DNA of 64,000 bases. Source: Paramecium pentaurelia (lineage: Eukaryota > Ciliophora > Oligohymenophorea > Peniculida > Parameciidae). Below, one piece after another: positions 12,723 to 25,607 of the stretch (its first letter is position 1; every line of letters begins with the position of its first letter). The position numbers and the translations under genes were made by a program. The stretch spans positions 228,826 to 292,825 of the forward strand of contig CAJJDO010000117.1 in NCBI GenBank assembly GCA_905183005.1, written 5' to 3'. The notes under the pieces are model-generated. The model was given only the letters and a program-made list of their open reading frames with translations, was not told the DNA's origin and searched no databases.

Positions 12723-12986
12723 TCAAGATATATTATTATATAATATTATAGAAGAATAGCAAAATCTAAACATATTTATCATTTTTAATTCACTGATGAA
12801 TTTTAGGATATATTCAATTAATCTGCAATTTTGATTATCTAATTATTCAGAAAATTCCTATAAAACTTCTAAATTCGATTTTTAGATAATCTTGAACACA
12901 TCTAAATTAGTTGGAGTTTTATTATAAAATTATTAAACAAATTGAAATCCATTTTTTGAATAACATTTCAAAAGAGGTTCAATCAT
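12723..12986 (-). CDS. Small hypothetical protein
   Basis: An 87-residue open frame, MIEPLLKCYSKNGFQFVQ... to TGA 12723-12725, in the gap between the doublecortin kinase and the DDT-domain gene. The composition is protein-like (Cys, Trp-free, amphipathic helices) rather than pure Asn/Lys/Ile, but there is no family match. A frame this long has an appreciable probability by chance when only TGA stops translation. Confidence 0.35.
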
Positions 12987-13045
12987 ATTTAATTATATTG
13001 AAGTAAGCAATTTCCATATTTATATTAATTGAAAATTTAAATTTA

Positions 13046-14682
13046 ATGTAAAAGCTAATAGATGAATTAAACTTAACTAAATACAAATCAGTCGAATAGG
13101 TAGTTAGAATTTACACCTTCTTTAAGACTAAAGAATTGAATGTTTAAATAAAATTTACTTTCGATGATCTCTACTAGTGTTTGGTATTGAAGTTAAACTC
13201 AAAATTTAGTTAAATAATGAAAAAAGTTTTTTGATTGAATATTTGGTTTGCTTATATTTGGAAGTACATCTTAATGATATACATCATCCGTATATTTAAT
13301 TGTTGATGAATTAAAAGTATGATTATATAATTATTTAGTCGATGTATTCGTTAATGTTTAATTTTCAATGAAATGGCAAATATTTTAAGATTTTTGATAG
13401 AGCATCATAAAATTGCAGATCCTATTGAAATTCTTGATGAACAATTTAATGAATTAGATTTTGATAACAAAATAGAGATCTTAATTTTTATTGTTAATAT
13501 ATTAGCTTTTTAAAGCAAATGGTTTAATGGAGTAATTTAAAACAAAATTTAATTATTTTAAAAAGGTATAGTGAAAGAAAAGAAATAAGAGTCTAAAAAA
13601 TAATGGTAAGAAGAACTTCATGAATTATATGGTTAATAAGATGAAATTATTATTGAAGAACGTAGGATATTGAGTAGAAAATAATTAGCTATTTCAAATA
13701 AAAAAAGAATAAAGGAAATTGAAAAAGAAAAAGAGGAACTTGATGAGAGAATAATTAAATTAAATAATTTAATTGATATTGATATTTAAGAATTATAAAA
13801 ATTTGGAGTGAATTCAATGAAAATTATATTTAGAGATGAAGAATGTTGTGTTTGGATTATTTAAGCTATGCCTGATTATATTTTAATAAAAATAAATAAA
13901 AATTTTAATTTAATTTATGGATATGAAATCCATTAATTAATAAATAAAATTGATGATGGAATGTTGAAAAAATGTTTAGAATTACAATTATTTTGTGAAG
14001 AAAAACGAAAAGTATAATTAAGCAAAGATATTTAATTTTAATTGGATTAAAATGGATTACATTAATATAAAAAATAAGATGGAAAACCTGAATACTTAAT
14101 ATTTTGTTAGAATGTAAATAATTTAAATGAAATTCTTATTAATATGATATTAGAAATAGAAGAAAAAATAACATAATTTTTTCGCTAATATTTATAATTA
14201 AATTGGACATATCCATATAATAGAAATATGTGGAGAGAAGAAATAAAAGAAGGTAATGTTCAAGATTTTATTTATTCATTTTTAAGTAAAATTAATTAAT
14301 TTAAAAGTCGATATTATGAATTTGATAATGATGATGAAATTCCAGATGATTATAAAGATAAAAAAAGTAAGATATATAGATTCTATATTTAGTTCCTTTA
14401 TTCTATTATTATAAAAATTTAAGTCAAGATTTATAAGAAGTATAAAATTGTGATTATGCTTATGTTCTTATATTATATTGTAGAGTTTTGAGTTAATATA
14501 ATAGAAATATTGAAAGATAAAAAGAGAAATTAGTTGAATTAGCTGAATAAGCTGAATAAAATAATATTAAATAACACCAAAAATCTATTTAACCTGCTAA
14601 ACCAAAAAGAGCATTGAGAGCAATAATTGATGACGATGATGATGATGAAGATTTTAATTTAAATTCTTACTATTATAGATGA
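13046..14682 (+). CDS. DDT-domain chromatin-remodelling subunit-like protein
   Basis: Introns 13184-13209, 13317-13338 and 14367-14392 give 521 codons. Residues ~18-110 fit a DDT domain: VVRIYTFFKTKELN, FTFDDLYQCL and a helix ending FLIEYLVCLYLEVH, matching the pattern of ISWI-partner proteins (ACF1/BAZ type). A charged coiled coil (KEIEKEKEELDERIIKLNNL) and a helical region with IIFRDEECCVWII, possibly the WSD/WHIM region, follow. The tail is basic and then acidic (IIDDDDDDEDF). DDT-WHIM proteins bind the ISWI ATPase and linker DNA, so a nuclear chromatin role is likely. It ends 20 nt from the convergent kinase gene. Confidence 0.65.
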
Positions 14683-14702
14683 TTTAAATTGATTCATAAT
14701 TT

Positions 14703-16302
14703 TCAATTCTATTTAACTTCTTCTTTCAAAAATTCCTTGATGGTTTTTCTAATTTAACCATTGATCACTTTGAATTTAAGATAATCTCCTGATATTTTGG
14801 TCAAATTCAATTTAATCATTTCATCATCACAATCTAAAATCTCTATTGAATATTAAAGATTTTCTTCTTATTAATCAGCATTTTCTTCTTATTAATCAGC
14901 CATTTCAAAGTTTATCTATTTATGTAATTTAAGAATATACTTTATATTTGGTTTCATGAATTTTATTCACTTTTGAGGCGAAATTTTTACAATTTTTGAG
15001 TAAATAACAAAACACAAACTTTGGATCTTGATAAAGAGTAATATCATTTGGTAATCCTGTATCTTTTCCTTTTGTTAAGAATCTATTTTCAAAATTCAAA
15101 TTAAATTTTTCTATTGTTTCTGTGAAATTTTCTTATTCACTTTCACCAATGATAGATCTGAAATTACCAATAGGTCCTTCTATTAATAAATATAAAGATA
15201 TAATTACTTTATGTTTTTTCCTTTTAGGCTTGCTTTTTCATCTTTGAAGCTAAGATTTCAGCTTATACTCTTTCATGTCTCTTTCTAAATTCATTATTAA
15301 TTTATTCTATTGAGGCTGTTGGTCCATTCACCCATGGATGTTACATACATTGTTCTAAAGTAAATCTTTGATCAGGATTTGGAGCCAACATTCCATGCAT
15401 TAAATTTCTATGAAAATAATTATTAAATTATAAATACCTGAAATCTTATGGGAAAAATTCAGGATTTCCTCCCTTGTATTTTAAATGTTAATTCCAAAAT
15501 AGATCCCATTTATTGTTTGATAATAATCTAAAGTATTAATCTTTATCAGCGGCTTATGAGAATGGTGGGGATCCAGCATGAAGAATAAACAAAATAACAC
15601 CAGCAGAAAATATATCTACTTTAGTTCCATTATATTCTTTCTTTAATACTATTTCTGGTGCCATATAACCTAAATGTTAATATATTATATGATACCAGGT
15701 GTTCCAAGACTTGTCTTTAATTTTGCAGCTTCCATAACTTTGGCGAATCCAAAGTCAGCTACTTTAAGGTTGAAGTTTTCATCTAATAAGATATTCTCCA
15801 ATTTCAAATCTCTATGACAAATTCCTTTGCTTGTCATGTATACCATTGCAGACAATAATTATTTAAAGTAAAATCTAGAAGTTTCTTGAGCAAATCTTCC
15901 AGATGAGGCTACGTATTCAAAAAGTTCTCCACCTGAAGCCAATTCCAATATAATGCATACACGTTGTTCGATTTATCCATTTTTTCTCTATTTAAATATT
16001 GATTAATTATTACTCTATATGGAAGAGCATTGTTGAATTCTATAAGGTTGACTAAATTGGGATGATTTAGTTATTTAAGAATGTTGATTTCATTAGTAAG
16101 TGCTTTGATGTTTTAGGCTGTATCATGCTAATTCTTAAAAATCTTTATGGCCACTTTTTTTCCATTTTCTTCACCTAATTTTACTCTAAATAATTAAATA
16201 AAGATATTACTTAGCATGATATCCAGATCCCAAAGTTTAAAGTATGTTGTAATTACCACATTGACTGAATTTTTTCTCAATTTCCATTTATGATTACATC
16301 AT
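14703..16302 (-). CDS. Ser/Thr protein kinase with C-terminal KA1-like domain (MARK/AMPK-like)
   Basis: Six introns (16186-16210, 15988-16013, 15670-15695, 15408-15437, 15180-15207, 14916-14940) give 480 codons. The kinase domain is complete: LGSGYHAKVKLG, KKVAIKIF, VCIILELASGGELFEYV, HRDLKLENILLD, ADFGFAK, GTPGYMAPEIVL and DIFSAGVILFILHAG. It ends with HPWVNGP. The last ~50 residues (SIEILDCDDEMIKLNLTKIS..., IRKTIKEFLKEE) resemble a KA1 domain, which binds acidic phospholipids in MARK/AMPK kinases. A tandem copy of a seven-residue unit (NADQQEE) precedes it. The KA1 call comes from position and pattern only. Confidence 0.88.
14860..14901. repeat. Tandem duplication of a 21-bp unit inside the KA1 kinase
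   Basis: Two adjacent copies of ttttcttcttattaatcagc plus one base encode NADQQEE twice on the minus strand. The copies are identical over 20 bases, so this is a recent in-frame slippage product in the linker before the KA1-like domain. Confidence 0.85.
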
Positions 16303-16897
16303 TTTTATTATTAATCAAAAATGATAACTCTTAAGCTTTTATACACACATTTAAATGTTATTAATATAGAATTTACCATCATATATCAAATTAATTCTAT
16401 CATTCAAATTATCAATTATTAATAACACTCTAACAAAGGAGTTCTATTAAAATTATAAAAGATTTTATAGCATTATTTAACAAAATAAATTGATAGAGAA
16501 GTATCTAAAAAGAATTCAATAATTCACTAAAACGGTATTTTAAATCATTAAATTGAATGAGATATTAATTTTATAGTGTTTAATAATTAATTGATTTAAT
16601 ATATTAGATTTTCTTTATGATTCATAAGTTTTATTTATATTTAAAATAATTTTAATATATTAATAATATAATACATTTAGACCAAAAATACAGAATATAC
16701 TTCAGGTTGTCAAAGGTGGTTAACTATTTGATTAAGTCTTTAATGTGATTGCCTCCATTTCCTATTCTTATGATCTAGATGAGGATTTCTCTAAGACAGA
16801 TAGATATAAAGGAATTGATTGTTTTAATAACAATTTAAGTGAAAAGTAAATTCCTATTAACAATAGTAGTACTAAAATGAACGAGAAGAATAACACG
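16303..16897 (+). other. Intergenic region with possible kinase remnant
   Basis: Mostly AT-rich spacer. From about 16682 one plus-strand frame reads ILQVVKGGQLFDQV, which resembles the kinase hinge/alphaD region (GGELFDQI), but what follows is not kinase-like and there is no start. It may be a decayed kinase fragment or coincidence. Confidence 0.2.
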
Positions 16898-18028
16898 TCA
16901 TTATAAATATAAGTACTTCCAAGTTAATTCAAACTCTATTTATCCCTTTCTAAAATTAATTTATATCTTACAATAATATATGGATTTAGCAATACCAATT
17001 TACTATGTATTGACATCATAATGTGTATAATACTTTTATAAAAATACTGATCCCAATACTAGAACATCTTTATTATCTATCTATTGAAAATTTAAATAAC
17101 ATATATGTTATAAAAAGTAATTATAATGACAATATGCAATATAATCTTGTGGTAATAATGTTAAACTAATATTAGTATCAATATTAATATTCAATTCAGG
17201 AAATGATTCTTCATTATATGAACATACAATTTCATTAATTTAATTCTAAGTTTCTTTATAACAATTCAATTAATAATTTTCATTCAAAATTGCAATTAGT
17301 TTATTTAATTTATATTTCGATATTTGAATTTTAGATATTCCACTATCAAATACAATAATTTATGAATATGATTCTAATTCATATTTGTTGTTTTTCCCAA
17401 AAATTTCTATTGATTTACCTTTCACAGTCCATTATTCAGATTCAATTGATTTTACATATTATAATTCATTGATATAATAATTTTTATTTGGTGTTCCAAG
17501 AATCAAAATTGATGTAGGTTAACAATTTTATTCATTTAATAAAAGCCCAAATTATATATCATCAATAACTTTTGATTCATATAATTTCTTTAAAAAGTTA
17601 TCTTCTTTAGATAGTTATTTTCTACTTAATCCAATTGCACCATCAGCAATTATTGAATAAAAATGTTCAACTTTAGATGCTTCAATTACTTACAATATCA
17701 AAGATTGATTCATTAATGAAAATATTTGATTGAATTTAAATCCAGAGATCTTGCCTTATGCATATTCTAATGTATGATTCTCTATTGGGATACAATTTTA
17801 ACATTCAAAATAATTTCTTCTATTGGAATTCTTTCCAAATATCCACATGTCTTCATTGCCAGTGTCTACAATTAGATTATATGTATTATTATTTGCTAAT
17901 ATAGGTAAACTATAATAATTAAATTGTAGATTTGTCAAATTAATATCCAGACAAGACACTGTTGCTATAATTAATATAATCATTTTTATATAAATTATTA
18001 ATAGGTTTTCATTTCTTTTACATTTCAT
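16898..18028 (-). CDS. Pepsin-family aspartyl protease
   Basis: An intronless 376-residue frame. A hydrophobic segment after a basic N-terminus (MIILIIATVSCLD) acts as signal peptide, and translation may also begin at the Met of that segment, residue 16. The first active-site motif is LIVDTGNEDMWIFG with Asp55. The second is VFDSGISK near residue 227. The C-terminal VLVLGSVFLQKYYTHYD matches the family's 'LG..FL..Y...D' flap-distal motif. Cys pairs flank both lobes. Such proteases act in lysosomes or food vacuoles or are secreted, and ciliates have many. The Gly after each Asp-Thr/Ser is present, so activity is expected. Confidence 0.85.
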
Positions 18029-18126
18029 TCATTATTATTAATTGTTTACTTTATTTTTGAATGATTCTTTGAATATATTGATAAATTTAAATTATTAATC
18101 ACACTTTTTTATATTTAATTTATCTA

Positions 18127-18580
18127 ATGTAAACTAAAGAGAATAAGTAAAAAATTTGCGCTCATTTTTTTAGTTCCTCATTATCTACAAAATATATCAA
18201 ATCAGATGGTATTCGTAAATTAACTGATCTAACTAATTATGATACAATAAGATAATAACAAAAAATGTAGATGAAACATTCAATTAGCAATTAATATTAA
18301 AAAATTCTTGGCAGATTACCGGATGCTAAATTTTTTAATCCAAAATCAGAATCTTATGTTTCATATCCTTGTTATAATGAAAAATATTTATAATTTCCAA
18401 AAGAGATATTATGTAAACTAAAAAAAAGAGTACAATTTATTTTAAATTTAGACTTAAGATGATGATTGTGATACTGATGAAGAAGTCAAATAACATTCTG
18501 TAAATCACAATGTCACAGAGATACTAAAATCCTTATCTTCAATAAATAAAAAATCATACAATTCATCAGATTATTTATGA
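18127..18580 (+). CDS. Hypothetical protein
   Basis: One 22-nt intron (18430-18451) gives 144 codons. The protein is basic and Gln-rich in its first 60 residues, has a middle with LGRLPDAKFFNPKSES and a Cys pair, and ends in an acidic then Ser-rich tail (DDDCDTDEEV). No signal peptide or membrane helix. I do not recognise it. The intron restores a frame that continues in protein-like composition, which supports a real gene. Confidence 0.6.
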
Positions 18581-18943
18581 ATGATATTTTTCTTCATTTA
18601 CATTTAAATTATTATATCTCATCACATTTTATAATCATTATTATGGTGAAATACTCTAATTATGTTTATTATGTTATATATTCTATAAAATATAATTAAC
18701 AATATATATATATATTCTATTCATTAAATTTCATAATAAATTATAAAATAACAAATTATTTAAAATAATTATACTTATAATTTTTTAAAATCCCATTAAC
18801 AATATTTATTTAGATTTAGAATATAAATATTATAATATCTTTTAATTCTAAAGTAATATATCATATTAATCAAATAAATTTATAATTAATGAATATATAT
18901 ATTTAATATATAACAATTATAAATAATAATAATTAACGAATAT
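18581..18943. other. AT-rich intergenic spacer
   Basis: About 360 nt of near-pure A/T between two co-directional genes. Nothing recognisable apart from short TA-rich runs. Confidence 0.6.
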
Positions 18944-19995
18944 ATGTCTTCATAAGAAATATAAGAATCTAAGAGTTTTAGAGATGAAGTATCTCCATCA
19001 ATCAGAGATTTCATAATCAATTTTAGAAAATAATAAGCCTAAATTGCAAAACAAAATGCCTATTAGTAATCCATAAAAAAAACTATTCCGATTAAATAAA
19101 TAACGCAATTAAAGTTAAATAGATAATCAGTTGATACTTAGACTGATCTAACTGAATTATAATCAGATACTTCATTCAAAAGAAATTCAGTCTAAATATC
19201 ATAAAGATAAAATTCTACATATTCTTAATCATGTTTGACTACTAGAGAAGTATAAATATAATGTGATGATAATTAAATAAAACCTATTGATGATCTACCA
19301 TCAGCAAGAGTAAACATACATTATCTTCATTAACATTATCAATCCACTTAATCTTAATAATCAGATTAAGGTATATAAAATACATCAACTTAATAATTAC
19401 CTTTAATATATAGATCTCCATAAAAATTTGATCTTGAATTTAATTTCGATCAAATGACTGAATAAATCCTCAATAAAGTCATTTAAGAATTAGATAAAAG
19501 AAATACAGAAACAAACTAAAGTTAATAACAGCCATCTGTTTCATAATCACTTTCTAGTTAAAAAATAAAGAATTTATCAATAAATAACTAAATTGTTTCT
19601 TTAAATGTTATACCATAACCTAAAAATGAAGATGATGATTCATTTTTAAAATTTATGTAATAATTTTAAATATCAATTTAGTTAAATGAGTTTAGTCAAT
19701 AAAAATAAGATATATTATGAAGAATAAGAAAATTAACCTCCATAAAGAAGTCCTGTTAAATATTTTTCAAATATTCCAAAAACAAGAGAATAACATTCAA
19801 AATCATCAATGAGTAAATCAATTTTTTCAGAATCTATTAATTAAAATAGTAAATTTTAATATATTATTGATAGGAGTAATTAAGACTAAATGTAATACTA
19901 ATACCAAATCAAATGCTCATTAAAGATTATATTAGGATGCTTGTATGAGATAAGAAAGAAAGACTATGGCTACTAATAGAAAACCTAGATATTGA
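18944..19995 (+). CDS. Gln/Ser-rich low-complexity protein
   Basis: Two 25-nt introns (19657-19681, 19849-19873) give 334 codons. The protein is rich in Gln (mostly TAA/TAG), Ser, Thr and Asn, with a short charged helical stretch around FDQMTEQILNKVIQELDKR. The last 45 residues are basic. There is no signal, helix or known motif. The composition suggests a disordered scaffold, cytosolic or nuclear. The introns and sustained frame support coding status, but the function is unknown. Confidence 0.6.
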
Positions 19996-20766
19996 AATCA
20001 ATTATCATAATACTACTATAAATTTAAGATATTCAATTTATAATTTCTCTATATATTATTATATTTATAAAATAGCATTCAATATCATTCTTAGAGTATT
20101 TCTTCATAATTATTGATATAAAAATATAATAATTATTTTTTTTCAAAATTACATTAAAAACTTTTACTATTTTATTCATTCATTTTTATTTTCATTCAAA
20201 TTCAGTTTTTCTTCTTCTTAAGTAAGATTATTATATCATCCGATTGATTATTAATAGAATATAAATGATAATTTTGTTTCATTTTGTTAAAATAAATTCA
20301 TCAGCAATATGGATGTCAACATGGATATTTGATATTTCTACTATAAATTTATTTTTACTTAACCCAAATTTTCAGAAGTTTTGAATGAAAAATGTTTTCA
20401 TATTACTTTTACTAATTATTATATAATATCTTTTAAATTATTGATGTTTTAAATTAGATTGTTTTTTAAATCTTTAACAATTATTAAGAATATTTAAGAA
20501 ATAATATGTTAATTTAAAGTTTTGATTTATTCTTTTCTATTATTAATAGTATAATGAATAAATTTATTATTTAACTTCTTCGTCATTAAATAAAGATTAT
20601 TGAAAAATAGATTAATATCTATAAAGGAATAATTTATTGACAATATAATTTATAATCAAATAAAATCAATTGCATACATTTTTAATTATTATAAAATTAG
20701 TCCCAAATAAATTCAGGACTTTGATTTTATAGAAAAGACTAATGAGTTAGAAACAAAATTAAAATT
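19996..20766. other. Intergenic region
   Basis: About 770 nt upstream of the BAH-PHD gene. Short open stretches occur on both strands (for example a ~28-codon minus frame around 20290-20380), but none has a start, a supported intron or a recognisable motif. Confidence 0.5.
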
Positions 20767-21483
20767 ATGAAAGAAGACGATTCTTCAATATCGTAAAAAA
20801 AGATAGATGAATTAATTAAGGAATAAAAATATGCTGCACTTATTTAGATGATTTCTAGAAGAGATCCAAATAGGTATACTTATTTAGTTTATTATTTTAG
20901 ACTTAAACAATACAACTCTATAAAAATAAAGAATTAAATATTCAGATTGAATTAAGATGTTGCTGTTTGTGCTAATAATAATGATGTGTACTCAGGTAAA
21001 CTAATCAAGATATTTTGTATTAAAGATTAAAATAATCAATATGTTCCTGTAATATAAGTTCAATGGTATTTTCTATTTCATATTATTTATAGGTATTACA
21101 CAAAATAAGATCTAAATTTAGATAAGAAACTTATGAAATGTATTTCAATAAAGGAATTGTTTTTTTCAACTCATATTGAATTTTTGGCAGCTAATAAATT
21201 ATAATGTCCTATAGAAGTGATGACATTTGATCAATATACATAATTAGAATATGAAGAAGAAACTAAATTCTTTAGTAGAGCAGCAATAGATCTTAAAACA
21301 ATGGAACCTATGCCTACAGTTGGAGAATGGCCAAAATCATGTGTTTGTAGAATGCCATAGAATCCAGATATATAAATGATTTAATGTGAAACATGTGGAG
21401 AATGGTTTCATTTAGATTGTGTTAATATTAAACCAGAAGAAGCAGAATAAATTGAACATTATAAATGTCCAGGTTGCTAATGA
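20767..21483 (+). CDS. BAH-PHD chromatin reader
   Basis: Two 27-nt introns (20874-20900, 21066-21092) give 221 codons. After a short charged start, residues ~40-160 have the strand pattern of a BAH domain: RLNQDVAVCANNNDVYSG, KIFCIKDQNNQYVPVIQVQW, YYTKQDL and KELFFSTHIEFLA. A PHD finger follows from residue ~173: CVCRMP, MIQCETCGEWFHLDCV and YKCPGC, giving the Cys4-His-Cys3 zinc ligands. BAH-PHD pairs (plant SHL/EBS, for example) read histone H3 methylation, so a nuclear reader role is likely. Both introns are multiples of three and have no in-frame TGA. Confidence 0.85.
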
Positions 21484-21699
21484 TAAATTAATTTTTATGA
21501 TATTATACATCAAATTTCAAATAAACCTTCTCTATTAAACATCAAAAATAAATTTGTTTTTTATATTTTTGGGTTTTACAAATATAATAAAAGTAAGATA
21601 AATTCTAAATATCTATATAATATATATATATATATTTAAGACTACATAAAGATAAATAGATTATTAATATTGATATTAAGTTATATATATATTAATATT

Positions 21700-22625
21700 T
21701 CATTTTACATAGAAATTTTCTTCATCTCCTTTTCTCATTTAAGAATTCATCATTTTAGATGAATTCATTCTAGATTATTACATAATAGATTGATTTTTCA
21801 TAGTTTTATCAAGTCTTGTAATCTCTTAGTTTTATTAACTAGTTAATTCCTTTCTTACATTTTAATATTTTTATAGTAATCTATTATATATTATATTAAG
21901 AGTTACTTCTCTAATTCTTAAGATCTAATCTTTCTTTATTCTTCTTATCCAGATATGATTCTTTATTACAATGCACCTAATTCATTAGTTTATTTTAATT
22001 TAAGTTAAGAGATTAGATTTTTAATTTTAATCATTCTTGATTAATTCCATTTTTCATATTCATCTCTTTCCATTGCTAATATTCTTTATTAAGTTAGATG
22101 AGCTTCTTAATAACTAATTTTATGATTAAATTTAATACTTTTCTTGTCTAGCCAATGATTCTTCAGTCTTTCTCAAACTAAGTAATTCAGCAGAGTCTTT
22201 GGGTTTGACAGGAATGGAATTCTCTAATTCTTCTGTAAATTGTTTTAATTCTTCATCATGTCTTTATAAGACTTATTCTTTAACTCTTTAAGCTTCTTAA
22301 TCAAATTCAGCCATTTTTTAATCCCAAAATTCGTTAAATTGATTAAATTCATCAAGATGAGCCTTTTCAATCTCCTATTTTTCATTAGTATGTCTATCCT
22401 TAACTTCATATTTATTCTTTTAATCCAATTCTTTTTTTAATTCAACAAGTCTTTTTTTTGCTTAATCAGCTTCTATATATTTTCCAGCTTTTTCACAACT
22501 CTTTTAATGCTCATATAATATTTATCTATAATAAATTGAAAATATTACATGTATTCCTCTATATCTCCTGTTTAAACTGGAAGATTGTTGGTTCCTTTTC
22601 TAGCAGATGATCTTGAATTATTCAT
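21700..22625 (-). CDS. Conserved-type coiled-coil protein, possibly ciliary
   Basis: Introns 22526-22548, 22114-22138 and 21839-21858 give 286 codons. Nearly the whole protein is helical: EEYMQILYEHQKSCEKAGKY, ADQAKKRLVELKKELDQ, AHLDEFNQFNEFWDQKMAEF and LQRHDEELKQFTEELE. A Met/Ser/Gln-rich tail follows. The pattern of aromatic residues with 'EF..FN.FWD..M.EF' is reminiscent of flagellar coiled-coil proteins shared by ciliates and algae, though I cannot name the family. Frame and intron agreement make coding status secure. Confidence 0.75.
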
Positions 22626-22725
22626 TATTTTTATTTTATCTGTTAAATTAATATTGATAAAATGTTTATAAATCTTATTCAATTATAAATGTATTTGTTA
22701 AGAATAATTTTAATATCTTTTTATA

Positions 22726-23535
22726 ATGTATTATAGTAACAGCTAATCCTCATTAATCAAATCTCCTTATGGTTAGATAATCACAAAAACTCCACTTACT
22801 AGATAGAATAGACCATAAGAGAAAATTAATGATTAATCAATTATGTCTCAATATCAATCCCCTACATTGCGATAAGCTATGTCACCAAAAGCAGCCAGAG
22901 AATACTTAAATAGTTTAAAAACCTTTATCAATCACTATGAAACAAAACCAATCAATGAAAGTAGAATTACTTCTCAATCTAATCATTAATCTAACTAATA
23001 ATAACCTTATTTATATTTTCCTATTGCAAATAGATTAAATGATGAAATCAAATTGATGACTCCTTAAAGAATTGAAGTCAAGAAAATAAATTAAGATGGA
23101 ACTGTGCATTCCTTAAAATATTATTATTTGAAATAACCAGTTTTTAGTAGTTCAAATGATGTTATTACATCAAAACTAACTACCATAATTGGATTTAATA
23201 ATAGTGGAAAATAAAAATTGTTTATAGAACTCATTAAAAAACTTATGCCTAAATATTTTAAATTATCTATCCAAACAGATCTAGGAGATAAATAAATTAA
23301 TGTTTAAATCAATGATGATTTTAAATCAACTATTAAAACACTAAAAGCAGCTTCAAAGAATTATTAATTAATTGCCTAAAGTGATTAAAATGTTATTGTA
23401 TGTCGAGGATAATAGGGATTTATTAAAGATAATAAAGATAAAGGCATTCTTATTTTATGTATTAAACCAGGAAAAGAAACAAAATAGAATTGTGTCTAAA
23501 CTCTTAAATTGATAGAAAATATATAAAAAAATTGA
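22726..23535 (+). CDS. Hypothetical protein with P-loop-like motif
   Basis: An intronless 269-residue frame. The N-terminal ~130 residues are Ser/Gln/Pro-rich and disordered. Near residue 150 stands TTIIGFNNSGKQKLFIEL, which looks like a Walker A loop (GxxxxGK) except that Gln replaces the usual Ser/Thr. No convincing Walker B or NKxD follows. The second half has alternating hydrophobic strands (VIVCRGQQGFIKD, GILILCIKPG). Possibly a degenerate nucleotide-binding fold, but this is not certain. Its start is 100 nt from the divergent coiled-coil gene, so they share a promoter region. Confidence 0.6.
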
Positions 23536-23781
23536 TTATATACATATTTCATATTTATTATAATTGGGTAAAATTTATAATTGAAATGTAAATTATACTT
23601 TTAATATAATATATTATATATATTTAACTAAAATAGTATTACTATTTAAAGTTAATAAAAAAAGAAATATATATATCAGTAGTTCAAAAATAAACAATAA
23701 GAATCTCTAATTCAATTTAATATATAAGAATGATAAATTTGATTTTAATTGATTTAAAATGAATAAAACTAAAAAAGAATT

Positions 23782-24847
23782 TCATTATTTTCTTTCTAAT
23801 TTCTTCTTGTACATTAAGAAACCTTAATTTGAATAAAATATTTACTTATTTTATTTGATTACATTTTTCTTGGAGTTACAACATTATTTCTAAAACTACT
23901 AAAATTTCTATCACTTTCATTATAATAAGTACTCTTACTTCTTTAAGAATCCTAAAAAATAGAATGTTTATCTTTATTACTAAATCTGTTAATTCTGTTC
24001 TTAATTGCATACTTTATATATCAATATTTGATAAACCACCAATAGTTTTTACTTGTTTGTTTATTTATTCTTTAGTCATATTATCATCCTCCATTGTTCT
24101 TTGAGTACCTTAAGTTTAAATTGTTGGTTAAGAGAACTTTTTTTTTATGATCTTAACTTTCTTCAAAGATCCAAAAATTTTATTTAATTAATCTTCAGTT
24201 TTTTCATATTCTGTACTTTCAAATGCTTGGACAGCTATAGTTTTTGTTTTAGAAAATCTTGATTTTCTGACTGAATCTATTTCAACTAAGAGTTCATCTG
24301 ATTTTGTTAAATTGTTTGGTGATATTTATGAAGACTCATTATAAATTTAAATTGGCTGTTATTCTGAGTTTTATTCTGATTCTTGTTTTGAAATTACAAA
24401 GCGGAAATTTAATTATGAATTTGATAATCTCAAAACTTATCCTCTATCATCATTTTCATATCTATTTTCAAATTCAGGTGTAGGTTATTTAGCATTATAT
24501 TAATTTTATTTATAATTCTAAGGGCTTTTTACATCTATAGGAATCTTGTAAGGATAATGAATTATGTTTGCATTTTATTAATTATTATTTTCTTTACCTT
24601 TTCCTTTGATTTTACTTGCAATATAATTTTATTTATTTGTTGGAGAGTTTAAAAGGGTTTGTGGTTGATTTTTTAATTAATCTTAGCATTTAAATTATCT
24701 CATATACTTTTAATCATTTGGACTGTATTTAGGATTTGAATCTTCTTATCTTCTTATTTATGGTGATTTACTATTGCATTAATGTTAGTAAATTGAAAAC
24801 ACTTTTTTTGTTTAGTATTGAAATAAGTAATTAGAGAATTGATTCAT
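23782..24847 (-). CDS. Low-complexity hypothetical protein
   Basis: Introns 23952-23980 and 23823-23845 give 338 codons. Rich in Gln, Asn, Ser and Lys, with scattered Pro-Tyr motifs (HYPYKIPIDVKSP). A more ordered stretch lies around FGSLKKVKIIKKKFSQPTIQ and a helix at MTKEQINKQVKTIGGLSNI. No signal peptide, membrane helix or known domain. Start 24847 gives the longest consistent frame. Function unknown. Confidence 0.6.
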
Positions 24848-24968
24848 AGTTTTAACGTTAATATTATATATAAATTAATCAAAGAATGTAGTGAAATGAA
24901 TAAAAAAATAACAATTTGCCAATTTTTATACTCTATCTATATATATTATATTATTAATTAGTAATAGA

Positions 24969-25607
24969 TCATTCTTTTTATCCTTTTAGTCTAACTGATT
25001 GTAGTCTTCTCCTTTACAATCGTAATTACACTTGATCTTCTTATTCTTATAAAGCTCTATTATATTAAAAATTAATACTTATTATGTATTCTTGTAACTC
25101 TCTAAGATTCATAACCATGAAATTCTAAAAGTTGATTTACTTATAATTTTTGATCTTACTCTTAAATGTATTTGAATTGATTTTCTAATTCTTATTATTT
25201 TTAAGATTTTTAAGGAATAATGACTTTTGGAGATGGAGGAGGAAGAATCTCATTACTTTAAACATGTTTAGATTTCTTTAATGCTGTTTCATGTTTTAAT
25301 TCTTCATATGCAACATTCATGCATTAATTTACATTTCCTCTCATCAATAATTATTAAGTTTTATTTTTGAAAACCAAGAATTTATTACTTTTAATAGATT
25401 CAAAATATTCAACTCCAATCTAATTCAATATTAAAATATTACTCTATATAATTCTAACAATTAATTGACAACCTCTATTGTGACATTATTACATTCCACT
25501 TCCATTTCTAAATATAAAATATTTTCAGCAAAAAATTGAGGTAAGTTTTTAGAATGTTCCTAAAACAAGGACTTCACATTATCTGAATGATCATTCCTTA
25601 TATTCAT
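24969..25607 (-). CDS. Small helical hypothetical protein
   Basis: Introns 25420-25442 and 25057-25078 give 198 codons. The first 110 residues are helical and hydrophobic in part (LPQFFAENILYLEMEVECNN, LLELYRIGVEYFESIKS). A Pro-rich hinge (EILPPPSPKVIIP) and a charged coiled coil ending in Arg-rich RLQRRRLQSVRLKGQ follow. Start 25607 is tentative. An upstream frame between 25620 and 25740 reads like coding sequence but contains two TGA codons and is out of frame with this exon. No family recognised. Confidence 0.6.

Noticed and set aside
15228..15242. Overlapping stop and start (ATGA) between a kinase and a separate small gene
   Set aside because: The TGA lies in a different frame from the kinase. 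The kinase frame runs through this ATG and continues, after two more introns, into the KA1-like tail, so it is one gene.
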